In this document: positions 21,711 to 32,115 of the stretch, piece by piece
Layout of the letters: every line of letters begins with the position of its first letter
Numbering within the stretch: position 1 is the first letter of the stretch
From: Ectobius pallidus
Lineage: Eukaryota; Arthropoda; Insecta; Blattodea; Ectobiidae
Direction of reading: 5' to 3'
NCBI GenBank assembly: GCA_964059195.1
Contig: CAXKWD010000007.1
Location: 150,957,769-151,021,768 of the forward strand
DNA: 64,000 bases
Program-made: the position numbers and the translations under genes
Notes under the pieces: model-generated
The model's database searches: none
Told to the model about the DNA's origin: nothing
The model's input: the letters and a program-made list of their open reading frames with translations, nothing else

Positions 21711-22227
21711 GTTATGGTACTTAATAAAATTGTGTAGGGGACGGGAAAATGTCTGTCCGTCCGTTTGTGTGCGCGATAACTCAAAAACGCTTTATCGGAT
21801 TTGCAGAAGACTTGGTATACACATTTATAACGTCCATGGGAAGAATCCTATTGATATTAGACTAAATCGGTTCACTAGTACCGGAGTATTGCCCAATTTA
21901 GTGCCTATTTTATGGTAATATATTAGAAAGAATGTATCAAATGCAAATCAGTTCTCATGACAACATATTGTTGTACAGTGTTCATAAACGGCTTTGAAAG
22001 TTGCAATACAGTTAGCTTTGATAAATAACACTACCCATATATTCCTTCACTTTTGCTTATCAAACGTTAGGCATTTGTTCTTCCGTAAGCCCTTGTTAAT
22101 GGATCGTTCTGGAGCTTAACTCAGAAATCGATAAAAAAAAATAACTTATTTTCTGCATATCATGCTTATCACTGATAAAACAAAAGCATTCTGGCACTTT
22201 GTTACATCAGTTTACCTGATTTTATTT
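21711..22227 (+). mobile_element. dispersed family M element
   Basis: Starts 'atggtacttaataaaattg', contains 'cgataactcaaaaacgcttt', and ends 'catcagtttacctgatttta'. Full-length architecture as at 13066, no coding capacity. Confidence 0.75.
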
Positions 22228-22734
22228 ATGCTATTTTCAATTTTTAATCATTAATAGATACTCGGTAATAGTAGTAGTATAAGCAATAGTTTCTTTGGAT
22301 GTTAAAATGAAGAAAATCTATATTAATTTGTACGTCAAAAAAGGGGAGAATACGACAGTGACATCTGGTGATAGACTCAATAAGTATCGTAAGGGAAAAG
22401 CACCGTTTTCTTCACACTTTTCGGGCTAGCACCTTTTCTTTACAGGTCTGCCGTAAAATGGGACTTTGCATAGAGAGAGTTCTAAAATAACAAAATAGAT
22501 ATATTTGCCTAGGTATAACATAATACGGATGCAAAGGATTTTAACTGTGTATAATTGTTATCTGGAATTTTTATTGTACGTGAATAAAAATATTAATGAA
22601 TTGGCGTCAATTAATGAGGTACAGGTAGGGGAAAAAAAGGGGACCAATTAAAATATCTAAGTTGCCGATATGAGCCACTGCGCATGCCTAACGGCATTCA
22701 CAGGATAGCAGGAAATGTATTGAAATTATTCTTT
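22228..22734. other. no recognised feature
   Basis: No frame or family match seen. Confidence 0.5.
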
Positions 22735-23005
22735 CTTGAAATTATTCTACCTCGACGGTGCAGAGGTACAGTACCTACCTCGAAATGACTAGTTCCGAGG
22801 TTCATGGCTTCCATCCCCAGCCGGATTTTTCAGGTCGAAGTACTCGGGGAGGAACTATAAATAACTCGATCCGAAATTGGAGCGTCTGGCCAAAATTTTC
22901 CAGCCTATTCTTGTCCTAATAATAACTCAGTTCCTTTCTGGAAGGCTATCTAGTCGGTGAACCTACCACCTGTCACTCTGCAGGAAAATAAACGTAACTA
23001 AATTC
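22735..23005 (+). mobile_element. SINE, related to family C
   Basis: A tRNA-like head region 'gacggtgcagaggtacagta' with a degenerate B box 'gaggttcatggcttccatcc' is followed by a body sharing 'ctaccacctgtc' and 'aaataaac' with family C copies. Diverged. Confidence 0.45.
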
Positions 23006-23997
23006 GTCTTCGGTAATGAGCCCTCTACTCTTTCCTTAGCTTTCCACGCATCTTATATATACTGACTGGTAATTACTTCTGATAACCACACAAATATTTT
23101 AGCAGATATTGAATACAATAGACTATAGCTATATTTGTGCTGGATATAAATAGCTCAAAGACTACAACTAATGATAAAATAGGAAAATTTTTAATGATAT
23201 GATAATTTATACACAAACTCAAGGCCATTTCATATAGTCTGTTAAAAAATAACCCATTTTATAGGCTAATAAACAATGACATATCTATTATTATACTAAT
23301 GATAGATTTATCGATGTGTATAATTTAACAAGTATATCTGACTTTTGTAAATATATTTAATTCTTTTAATGTAATCTGTTAACAATATAGCTTTGCATAG
23401 GATATGAAAATAAATTCCTGTACAAATTTTGAAAGCAATCCCAAAAATCTTATGACAGTTTTTGAAGATTATTTATCTTTATAGGATTATTTTTGAGGGT
23501 ATAGGGTGGTGAAAAAATCTTTAAAATTTCATTTCATTGGCATTCACCTTCAAAAGGAAAAAATGAAATTTATCAATCCTTTCCAAATTTGTTTTGATAT
23601 AGCCTAGCACTAGTTATGCGAAGATCTTGGAAGAGTGCATGGAAAATATATTTCTCAGTATTTGGACTTTGCTATCTTGAACTTTTCAATTCTAGAACTT
23701 TCTCGATAAAGCTAATTTAGGCCAAAAGCATGATAACTTGGGTATAAAAGTGCAGGGCGAGAACCCTTGCTTTCGTATTTTCTACATGCAGGAGACGCGT
23801 AAATTTTGCTGTTTTCTAGCTCGAGAAGTTTATTTACCAGACAGAACAATGCTGCATTCCGCAGCTTATGACGTTATGACATTCCGTGGAAATTGCTCCC
23901 TAGGATGAAACTCAGTTATGTGGTCTGTTGTGGTCATGACCAGATTTATATTTCATTTTCTTGTGTGGATGGATGTTTGTTTCAACACACTTAAAAC
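23006..23997. other. no recognised feature
   Basis: Nearly 1 kb of AT-rich sequence with no frame, inverted repeat or family match that I can see. Confidence 0.5.
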
Positions 23998-24033
23998 TCT
24001 TTCTTTAAGAGAATATTATAGGAGAAAAATTCC

Positions 24034-24105
24034 TCCGGCACTGGAACTTGAACCCAGGACCTTTGGCTATTCGCGCCAATGCTCTACCAACTGAGCTAAG
24101 CTGGA
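24034..24105 (-). other. tRNA-like SINE head, left arm
   Basis: Mirror image of the right-arm head. On the minus strand it begins with TAGCTCAGTTGGTAGAGC and shows the same GCGAATA loop. Not called a functional tRNA gene. Confidence 0.7.
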
Positions 24106-24159
24106 GCTCAATTCACAGCGCCAGATGGAATCTCTCTCCTATGGCGCTGTGAATTGTGC

Positions 24160-24231
24160 TCCGGCTTAGCTCAGTTGGTAGAGCATTGGCGCGAATAGCC
24201 AAAGGTCCTGGGTTCAAGTTCCAGTGCCGGA
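24160..24231 (+). other. tRNA-like SINE head, right arm
   Basis: Folds by eye as a cloverleaf. The acceptor pairs TCCGGC with GCCGGA. The D arm is GCTC...GAGC, the anticodon stem TTGGC/GCCAA has loop GCGAATA (anticodon GAA, Phe-like), and the T arm is CTGGG TTCAAGT TCCAG. The conserved U33 is replaced by C and one acceptor pair is mismatched. It is part of a SINE, so it is treated as a pol III promoter-bearing relic and not a tRNA gene. Confidence 0.75.
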
Positions 24232-24450
24232 GGAATTTTTCTCCTATAATATTCTTATGTAATGTCCAACAGAGACAATAATATGTGGTTCATGAATGCT
24301 TATATATCTTTCTTTAAGGTGAAAATTCTAACTGTTACAGTTGTTGATCTTTATGACTATAAAAGGATTTCTTTATAGCAGATATCTTTTGTTACGCATT
24401 TTTTTATTTAGGCACATTTCCAAAATCAATCTCCTCCTATAAACTGTAAA

Positions 24451-24818
24451 TCCCTATAATATAAAGCCACATGGCTGACTGACTGACTGACTCACTCACT
24501 CACTCATTGACATTAACGTTTCCCCACTTCCAGATGAGCTAGAAACTTGAAATTTGGTAGCTTTCAGGCTGTAAACCACAGGAGAATTCTAAAAAGTTTA
24601 TTTTTTTAATTTTCAGCTCTAAAACCTCCGAAAAAGGCTTGGTTTCCATGGCAACGGTATTACCTATATCAAACAGTGTTCACATAGGGCTCTGAAAGGT
24701 AATAGCCAATACAGCAGACTAAATACGCGCACTTTATCTCCCATAGATCATTTAAAAAACCTTTCCCGAGAACCTCAGTGGGGGTTTGGGGGCGGAGCCC
24801 CAATGAGCGAAGCGAGTA
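24451..24818 (+). mobile_element. Helitron-like non-autonomous element, copy 1
   Basis: Starts TCCCTATAATATAAAGCC, then (GACT)n/(CACT)n. It ends with a GGGGC-GGA-GCCCC hairpin (24789-24801) followed by AATGAGCGAAGCGAGTA. The same start and end bound a second copy at 60265-60793 (minus strand). The TC start plus terminal hairpin suggests a Helitron relative, but the canonical CTRR 3' end is not evident. Confidence 0.5.
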
Positions 24819-25770
24819 ACCTATATTATCTAAAATGGTTTCATTGTATCTTTCATACAGAGAAATACTGAAGACCCATATTGTAGAATATAGATATTCG
24901 GTTGAATTTATTATCGACTTTGACTGTGAAATACAATAGGCTTTATCATTAAAAGTATATATAATTCATTATAAAATTACTAAATTGCTTACATACAACA
25001 CACAATTCAATGTTACACAGTAATATCATCATAATTAAAATCAAAACAATTGTCAAGACTATAAAATGGATTATTTTTCAGCCAGGTCTGGATTTTGTAC
25101 TTGAACTGTCTAAAATTAAGCAATTTTCCATTATCAGGAAGTTTGTTAAGATTTCTACAGCTTTATTTCCAAGTACGTCATTCAAAATTTCGTTTTTAAG
25201 GGTTTCGTTTCTAACTAAACTGTTTTGTGCTGTATTGGAAATACACCTCTCAGGATGACCAGTTCGAGGGAGTGGTATTACCTAACTTTCTCTTTTAAGC
25301 AATAAAACATATCTCACCCCTTAGTTAGGCTGCAGGTTTTGATTTATGAAGATAACAGTACTAATATACAGTGATGGCTAGTGTAAAATGAAAAGACTTG
25401 AACCTACAGCCAATAAATGTTTTGCTACCCGATCAGTATAGACTTCCAAAACACTCGTAAGTAGTAACTGAATATGGAGTATTGGTTAATGGACTCCTAA
25501 AGGAAAACAAATAATTAAAAACTTTGTTGCTGGTTGAAAAATAAATGCTTGCAGTCTATTACTGTATTGACCTATAGGGGTTCAATGATTCACAGATACC
25601 TATTATTTTATGAATAAATAGCTTTTAATTCTATTTTGTAGTGTATTGTCTTATTATATGAATAAATACCCTACTGTTAATTATTTCGGCTATTGTTATC
25701 AATCGGTTAATATTCTACGATTAGTTGCGTCTCGAAGTGATCACAATAAGCGGCGTGCACTGTAAATTGT
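24819..25770. other. no recognised feature
   Basis: AT-rich, no family match. One 82-codon frame near 25010 has no recognisable motif. Confidence 0.5.
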
Positions 25771-25786
25771 CATCAGATAAGATTAC

Positions 25787-26160
25787 TTTCTTACTTACTC
25801 AATGGCAATAGACAATTCTTAAGCAACCTAAAGGATTATTATCTATTTTATGGAACCCGAAAGTTCATTGCCGCGGTTACCTGAGTCCGCCATTCAACCC
25901 TATTCTGTGCTAACTCTATCCAATCATCCCTCACAAATCCTACTTCCCTTAAATCCGTTTTAATATTCTCCTCCCACCTACGTCTAGGTCTTCCACGTGG
26001 TCTTTTTCCTTCGGGTCTCCCAGTCAGTACTTTTGAGATAAGTCTTTCCTCCCCCAATGCGTGCAACATGTACAGCCCATTTCATCCTTCGGTATTTAAT
26101 TATCCCTACTATATCCGGTGAAGCGTACAGGTCCTGAAGCTCGTCGTTATGCAATTTTCT
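25787..26160 (-). pseudogene. 5'-truncated LINE 3' end with 16-bp target duplication
   Basis: Minus-strand reading gives EERLISKVLTGRPEGKRPRG, RRRWEEN, DLREVGFVRDDWIELAQNRV and AAMNFRVP, then the family 3' UTR and a (GTAA)n tail. It is flanked by identical CATCAGATAAGATTAC at 25771-25786 and 26161-26176, the hallmark of target-primed reverse transcription. Only about 370 bp of the element was copied. Confidence 0.9.
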
Positions 26161-26176
26161 CATCAGATAAGATTAC

Positions 26177-26990
26177 CTTTAAAAAGGTGTTGAAAGAATA
26201 GATAATTTTTTTAATTTATAATTTTTTTTTATTTTTAAGTTTATTATTTATTATTATTTTTTTAAAAGAAGAGTTAGAAAGAAATTATTTTTTCAAGATT
26301 TTGATGCTTTGGTATTTTTTCGCAGTGCTAGATTTTAGTCCACTAGGCATTTAGGTTCCCTGATCTTTGCAGCATCTAGCAGTTTAGCTGGACAACCCTT
26401 ATTTTTTTTACTATTTTCTCGTTACCTGGTAAACTGTTTTTAGTATCCATCTGCACACAGATCTCATGTTGTTAGTTGAGGACAGGAAGAGAAAATCTAC
26501 CTGCAGGTAATGAGAGAAGCCTTTTCAAAGGAAAGGAACCCAATAAACAAATCCTTTTTCTTACTTTGAACCTACCAGCCTTTTAGTAAGGGGAAAAAAC
26601 CAAAGCAGCACGCGTTCAGTATTCTCCTTGAAAGGAAAAAAAAAATTAAACCTTTGAAATAAACTTGCTTTGCTGATTTCAGAATAGTTTAAACAAAGTA
26701 ATGTATAGGGCTAGAAAGTTTATGAAAAATTATATTTGTAATAGGCCTAACGCTCTCTATTATAAGCTAGCTATAATGTGTAGTCATGAAAAAATCAACA
26801 GAAAATTTATTTCATTTCCATATTGTTTCATATTTTAACTATAAGTTTTGCCATAATGCATCATATTTGCTTCATATTGTCCAATAACTCCATCTATAAA
26901 GTAGAGGAATTCGTCGATATTAATTTTGTTCATAAGCATATATTTTTACATAAGAATATTTCATAAGGAACAAATTTGAAAAGTTGTGAC
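26177..26990. other. no recognised feature
   Basis: Highly AT-rich; no frame or family match. Confidence 0.5.
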
Positions 26991-27621
26991 CAGGGTTCGG
27001 AAGTTTATGTACTAAAAATGTATGTACTGCTTAAGAATGACCAAACATGACCCCAAAATGACCTAGTAAATAACTAATTTCAAAAAAATAAATGATTCAA
27101 TTTAAAAGATTTAGTGACACTAAATTCTTACATCACATGAATTTAGTCAGATAATCACTTTTTAACAGTTTCGGTGATTTACAGTTTTACATGTAATGAA
27201 CTTTTATTTTTTAAAGAATTTGCTCCTCTTTGCTCGCTTCATCATCTCCAAATACTCGTAATATCTTGTAAATCTTGTGTGTAGATCAATTAATTTGCTT
27301 GTGTCTGCATTAACTTTAAAATTGAAGTTACTATTAGTTTGATATAGACTAAATATTGTCAGTGAATTAAATTTCAAATTGAACTCGGCCATGTAGTACA
27401 CACAATGAATAATATTGTGCTCCTTTACCAAATTTATAACAGAAATATGACGTTAAAATACAGATATGGCTAAATATGACCAAGACCACAAAAATGACCA
27501 AAATATGACTTTATATGCAAAATAAAAACAGTCCGATGAGGATTTTCGTGTTTAATTTGTGTTTGCGGCGAGAACGAGGTTCAGGATAAAAATATGTCAT
27601 GTCATAAACATCCGAACCCTA
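26991..27621. mobile_element. hAT-like element, TIR CAGGGTTCGGA
   Basis: The ends CAGGGTTCGGAAGTTTATG and CATAAACATCCGAACCCT are inverted. The ends and the 'catgacc'/'ggtcat' repeats match the element at 38474-39349 in opposite orientation, so both belong to one family. The target duplication is not clear here. Confidence 0.65.
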
Positions 27622-28009
27622 TGACATAAATATGACAGTGGATCTAGATTATTGAAGCATGTTATTAGAGTATTAATTTCGATGTGATTAGTAGTTTAGA
27701 TAGATTTTGATGCACTTGTCACAAAGATAACGAATTATTTATTTATTTCGTATTTAAATATTTGTTCATTTTAATTAATTTGTCATATTTTTACGGCATA
27801 TTTCTAACAGATTTTAAATACCAGGTATATCTATGTTAATTCAAACATTTGCAGCATATTTGGCTAAATGAATGTTTTGAGATCCGACTGTCAGTATATA
27901 GCCTAATATTTTCAGAACCGATTGTAGACTAGGCTATAATATGTATAATATTAAAGAGACGTTCCAATTAATTTGTTTTCTGCATCTGTATCTGTTTTTC
28001 CTATATCCC

Positions 28010-28345
28010 CTATGTTGGGGCGAAGGGGCTCCAAGTGGAGGTTTCTGTTACCTGTGTGAATTTTGTTAAGCTTATCTTCCGAGAGAGGGCAGAAGGGACA
28101 GGTGGTAAACCCATAGCCTTTCAACCCCCCTCCGGAAACTAAGGTATTGCTTGGACGTGAAAGGGCCGAGAAATTTTGACCAGAGGCTCTAATTTAGGCT
28201 TGGCAGTTCTTTTACGTCCCGTAAATCTACGACACGTGCCCCCCAACTTAAAGTCCGTGTCCAGGATTTTTATGTCCTGTTGATCCCGCGACCTGCGGAT
28301 CTAGAGGCGGGCACGCTACCTCTAGACTACCGCGGCATTTCTTTT
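28010..28345 (-). mobile_element. tRNA-derived SINE family C with head
   Basis: On the minus strand the head is TAGTCTAGAGGTAGCGTGCC with a B-box-like GGTCGCGGGATCAA. The body contains 'acggactttaagttgggg', 'gtcgtagatttacgg' and 'cggccctttcacgtcc'. This copy shows the intact site that is split by a Harbinger-like element at 51959-53473. Confidence 0.8.
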
Positions 28346-28895
28346 CAGTTTACTAAAATTTGTTGCATTGATCGTGTTTTTTAAAAGTTTTGTAATTTAA
28401 TTTATACAACTTCTATTATTTTTTAGTAATTCATAATGCAGTTCAGCTACCAAGAGAACGCCAAGTATTAAGAATTATTTAAATGATGGAGCAACTTCAT
28501 TGATTCCTGAGCATATCTTACCTATTTCAAAGCATATTTGCATGCGTATTTCGTCTTCCGGGCATCAGTTGTGAGAAATGCTCTTCCCTAGGATTTCTCT
28601 ACCCTAAACATAAGGATTTTGAAATTTTGCTCAAAACTTGTTTAACCCTTAAATTGATCATTTATCCTATAGGATACAGTAGTTTATATTAAATTGTAAT
28701 AAATCGATGAAAAGTACATTCGAAGAATTTTTAAAATTTAATGTACAGTTAAACGATAGGCTTAATCATCGTGTTAACTGTTTTCATTGCAGTCCGGCAT
28801 GGGTTTATTATATATTGTGAGAAATTTAGTCTCATCAAATAAGTTACTCAAGTATCAGGTTATTACATCTGGTGACGATGAATAGCTTATACTAC
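28346..28895. repeat. dispersed repeat fragment
   Basis: A portion (about 28630-28830) with 'ttaacccttaaattgat', 'ggatacag.' and 'tgcagtccggca.g.gttta' recurs at 35945-36760 and 39825-40025. Class unknown; no clear termini. Confidence 0.5.
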
Positions 28896-29535
28896 CACAG
28901 TATAGTATAACAGTAGCGAAGCTCCATACAGTTTTTTTCAACCGGCGCGACTGCAGCTCTCGTAGCGGTGAGCGAGAGACAACACAATCTGTTACATTGT
29001 TTCTTGTGAAAAATGCACAATCTAGAAGGCAGTGGAAAAATGTCAACAATATTTTATGGAAATGCTTGTAGTGCTATAAACTGCACCAACAGCCAAAGGA
29101 ACCAAAGGAATCTCTCGATTTATCTTTCTTCAGGTTCCCTAAAGATCCTGAGAGGTAAGCAAAAACAGTTATTTGTTAAATTAAATTGCCAATTTGTGAT
29201 TATCACGCTTGCATCCATACTAGACCACATCGGGAAACCGGTCTGATACTTTATAAGATATAAATGTCATCGATCTTGAAACTACAACTTCTTTATATTA
29301 CCATAAAGTCTATGATTTGGTGAGTTCACCAGTATGCCTTTCCGGTAATAATCTCGTTCTAGTAATTTTAAAAATAAGAAGAAATACAGCCATATATTCG
29401 TATCTTTCCAATGCTGTAAATGGCTGTTTGCTAGTTCCATCTTGCTGGCCGCTAGGGGTGCTAGTGTCGCACCGATCTGTCAAAAGGATGCATTTTCCTT
29501 TCATTAGAGCTTCGCTACTGTTATACTATACTGTG
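28896..29535 (+). mobile_element. P-element-like non-autonomous transposon carrying a THAP exon
   Basis: Perfect 29-bp terminal inverted repeats (28896-28924 and 29507-29535) begin CACAGTATAGTATAACAG. They are flanked by the direct repeat ATACTAC (28889-28895 and 29536-29542). A duplication of 7-8 bp, CA-starting termini and an internal THAP-type exon together point to the P superfamily. It is 640 bp long and lacks the catalytic region. Confidence 0.65.
29013..29154 (+). pseudogene. broken THAP-domain first exon
   Basis: The frame from ATG 29040 reads NACSAINCTNSQ (C-x4-C, then the conserved N). After a frameshift near 29112 it continues LSFFRFPKDPER and then AG|GTAAGC, a consensus splice donor at 29155. 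CxxxxC...FFRFPKD.ER is the N-terminal half of a THAP zinc finger, the DNA-binding domain of P-type transposases. An upstream in-frame ATG lies at 29013. The break means no intact product. Confidence 0.65.
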
Positions 29536-29689
29536 ATACTACTCTTCAGATAATTTCTATGAAAAAAATAGGATAAATGTTATAGATCTTGGTAGAAGCA
29601 CATTTTAATTAACAACATTTAAGAAATAAAATAAATAAGATACCAGACTACCAGTTGCCCAACTAAGATAAATTTGGGATTTGTCGCCT

Positions 29690-29980
29690 AGGCCTTTCGA
29701 TGTTTCTACACCATCTTCAGAGCAACTTTTGCTGTCTTGGAGTTCCAATAATTAAAATAAAAAATGCATTTCGTCTCTTTATAAAATAAGAAGATAAAAT
29801 TTATAGAATCTCTTAAAAGCAGTGTTACTTAACTAACTTCTGTCAGATAGTGCTTTTAACAGATTTTATAAATTTTATCTTATTTGATAAAGGTGACGAA
29901 ATTCATTTTTTATTTTAATTATTGAAACTCCAAGCCAGCAAAAGATTCCCTGAAGATGGCGTAGAAACACCGAAAGACCT
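29690..29980. mobile_element. foldback or MITE, nearly palindromic
   Basis: Arms of about 135 bp (29690-29824 and about 29848-29980) are imperfect reverse complements. They start AGGCCTTTCGATGTTTC and end GAAACACCGAAAGACCT. No coding capacity. Target duplication unclear. Confidence 0.65.
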
Positions 29981-30219
29981 TATAAAATTATTCTGTTTAT
30001 TTAAGCTGGCAGAGCTAAGGCCATTAGGCCTTCTCTTCCGCTCCACCAGTCAAACACAATATAACAAATACATAATTTAACTATTTAAAACCTAAATACA
30101 ATAAAATAAAATACTATAAAATACTTGTTAACTTAAACACTACACTCCTAATACAATTACTTGAAACTTAATTACAAAAACAAAAAAATTACTATTGACA
30201 AATCACAAAATATATCTTA

Positions 30220-30647
30220 TGCCCGGTTTCTACAAACTTGTGAATTACCTATGGGTAAATTACCCATGGACAAATTAGTTCCATTTAACCTACAATGGTA
30301 TAATGAGCAAGGCCTTGGAGTTGTACAGTTAATTTAATTCAGAAGGCTTTGATTCTCATTGTTATTGATCCTATGAAAGGTTAAATTTTATCCAGCCATC
30401 CATGAAAGGACAAATTAACCCAAAGATTTACCCTTGGACAGATCTAGCCCGAGTTTGTAGGAACATTTTTTCTGTCATTTTCATATTTACCTAGAGGACA
30501 TTTATCTAGAAACTCGCCACAAGTGTAAGTGATTGCTATCTTTAAATTATTTGTGTTTGTGTGGTGTTATTCTTGTGTAAATTGTGTAAATTCTGTGCAT
30601 TAGATAATTTACCCATAGGTAATTCGCGAGTTTATAGAAACCGGCCA
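30220..30647. mobile_element. Harbinger-like MITE with TTA duplication
   Basis: Imperfect inverted ends of about 42 bp (TGCCCGGTTTCTACAAACTT and the complement of TGGCCGGTTTCTATAAACTC) are flanked by TTA (30217-30219 and 30648-30650). A TTA duplication is typical of PIF/Harbinger. 428 bp, non-coding. Confidence 0.7.
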
Positions 30648-31045
30648 TTAGTTGAGCAACTGGTATCACATTCATTGATCGAGCTCAACGGTGCTGAACA
30701 TGTATTTTAATAAATCTTAGAAGATTTAAACATAATCGTTAGAGCTGTTTTCTAGAAAATCACGCGAACAACATTTCCTCATGTAAAGTGATGGTAGGAC
30801 TAAGATAAAATCAAAATTATGGAAAATTTACAATTTCGAGAGAGATGCCCACTGCACTAATGAATTTGATTTCGACAAAGGACTCTGTTGACTAAATTTG
30901 CAGCTAAGGAAGAAGCTAATGAAATGCTTTATTTGGAGTTGAAACCTGGACATGAGGAAAATGGGAAAGAAATTGTCTAGAGAGCTTTGAGATGTGGTGT
31001 TAAAGGAAAACTGAGAAAATCCTGTGGACTAATAGAATAATGAAT

Positions 31046-31290
31046 AGGGCATTCATTTAATGACCATAAAATAGTGAAAAATGCAAAATAAAAAATGCAT
31101 TTATGTTCCAAAAATAGTGAAAAAATAACCCAAAATTTTAATAAAATAACTAATAAATTTACCATTATTACTAGGGCAAGCCATTTAATGTCCATAAAAT
31201 AGTGAAAAAATGCAAAATAAAAAACACAATTATGTCCCAAAAATACTGAAAAAATTACCCAAAATTTTAATAAAACTACCAAAAATTTAC
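31046..31290. repeat. tandem direct duplication, about 120-bp unit
   Basis: The segment from 'ttaatgaccataaaatagtg' to 'aatttacc' is repeated at about 31175 with moderate divergence. It is AT-rich, and flanking 'agggcattcatttaatg'/'gcccttatttaat' hints at a degraded TIR element of about 31045-31800. Confidence 0.55.
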
Positions 31291-31949
31291 CTTTATGACT
31301 TATAATTAGATTTGTTTTTAAGTAATGAATTGCTAAAAACAATTGAAAGCATGACAGCGCATTATATATTAAATTGCATTATAAAATACACTTATTTTGT
31401 TACTAAAGAAGTAAATAAATTTATACTACTTGGACACCCTTAGCGAAAAATAAATTCTTTCTGAACGGGCATGCCCTTCAAATAGTAAGTAGCCTATGTG
31501 CCATTTAAAAGTAAAGAAAAAATAATAATTATTTATTGCTACAAGACAAACTGCTGTGGTGTTTACAATAAATCTGAATTAAAAAGAACTATGAACACTT
31601 GGCAGAGATTCTCGAATTAAAAACGATTGTCTGTTGTCTGAAAGTAACGATTTGTACATAGAAAAGCTCCTCTCTACATCCACCGATCTAAAAATGCCGA
31701 AAATTACCTAAAAATTGTCAAAAATGAATCATATGACGAAAAATGTAAAATAAACCAAAAAATGCAAAAAACCCTTGTGCAAATTGCCCTTATTTAATAA
31801 ATTATTTCATGATAGACATTTACCAGGTAGGGCCTATATATTTTCGAACTGTCTTTTACCTTCATATAAAAAAGATGCAAAATCATCAAATGCCTTGCCC
31901 TAGGCCTAATAATGAATAAAGAAATTTAAAAATAGTGCACCAGAAGAGA

Positions 31950-32115
31950 TACACCCTATGTAAAGAAAAGAAAAGGTAAGTGGTTAGAACACATCATGAG
32001 ACGAAGAGGATTTCTGCTGGATGCAATCGAAGGAAAAATAAAAGGAACAAGAAAATCTGTTAGAAGAAGAATTGAGATAGGCCCACTTGATGACATCAAG
32101 AAGAAAAGTCGGTCT
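31950..32115 (+). pseudogene. LINE C-terminal fragment, second family
   Basis: The plus-strand reading KWLEHIMRRRGFLLDAIEGK, then GTRKSVRRR and LDDIKKK, resembles the GHVLRG..LL..IIEG.I.G.R.RGRPR...LDDIK block at the C-terminus of insect LINE RTs. A short decayed fragment. Confidence 0.6.

Larger units (their letters stand above)
24010..24306 (+). mobile_element. palindromic head-to-head tRNA-SINE (family D), inserted as one unit
   Basis: Two 114-bp arms (24010-24123 and 24142-24255) are reverse complements with about 2 mismatches, separated by 18 nt. Each arm holds a tRNA-like head pointing outward. Only the right arm continues into the full SINE tail. The whole unit is flanked by a perfect 12-bp duplication, TCTTTCTTTAAG (23998-24009 and 24307-24318). 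The palindrome therefore inserted as one unit, and the duplication length suits LINE-mediated retrotransposition. A second unit of the same architecture lies at 37910-38213. Confidence 0.85.

Noticed and set aside
24160..24231. Functional tRNA-Phe gene
   Set aside because: The cloverleaf is good, but U33 is C, one acceptor pair is mismatched, and the unit repeats as part of a SINE with a shared tail.
28996..29040. Kinship between the P-like element and the nested element at 52340, from a shared 15-mer 'tctagaaggcagtgg'
   Set aside because: A 15-nt match is expected by chance at about this frequency in a 64-kb self-comparison, and the surrounding sequence does not match.
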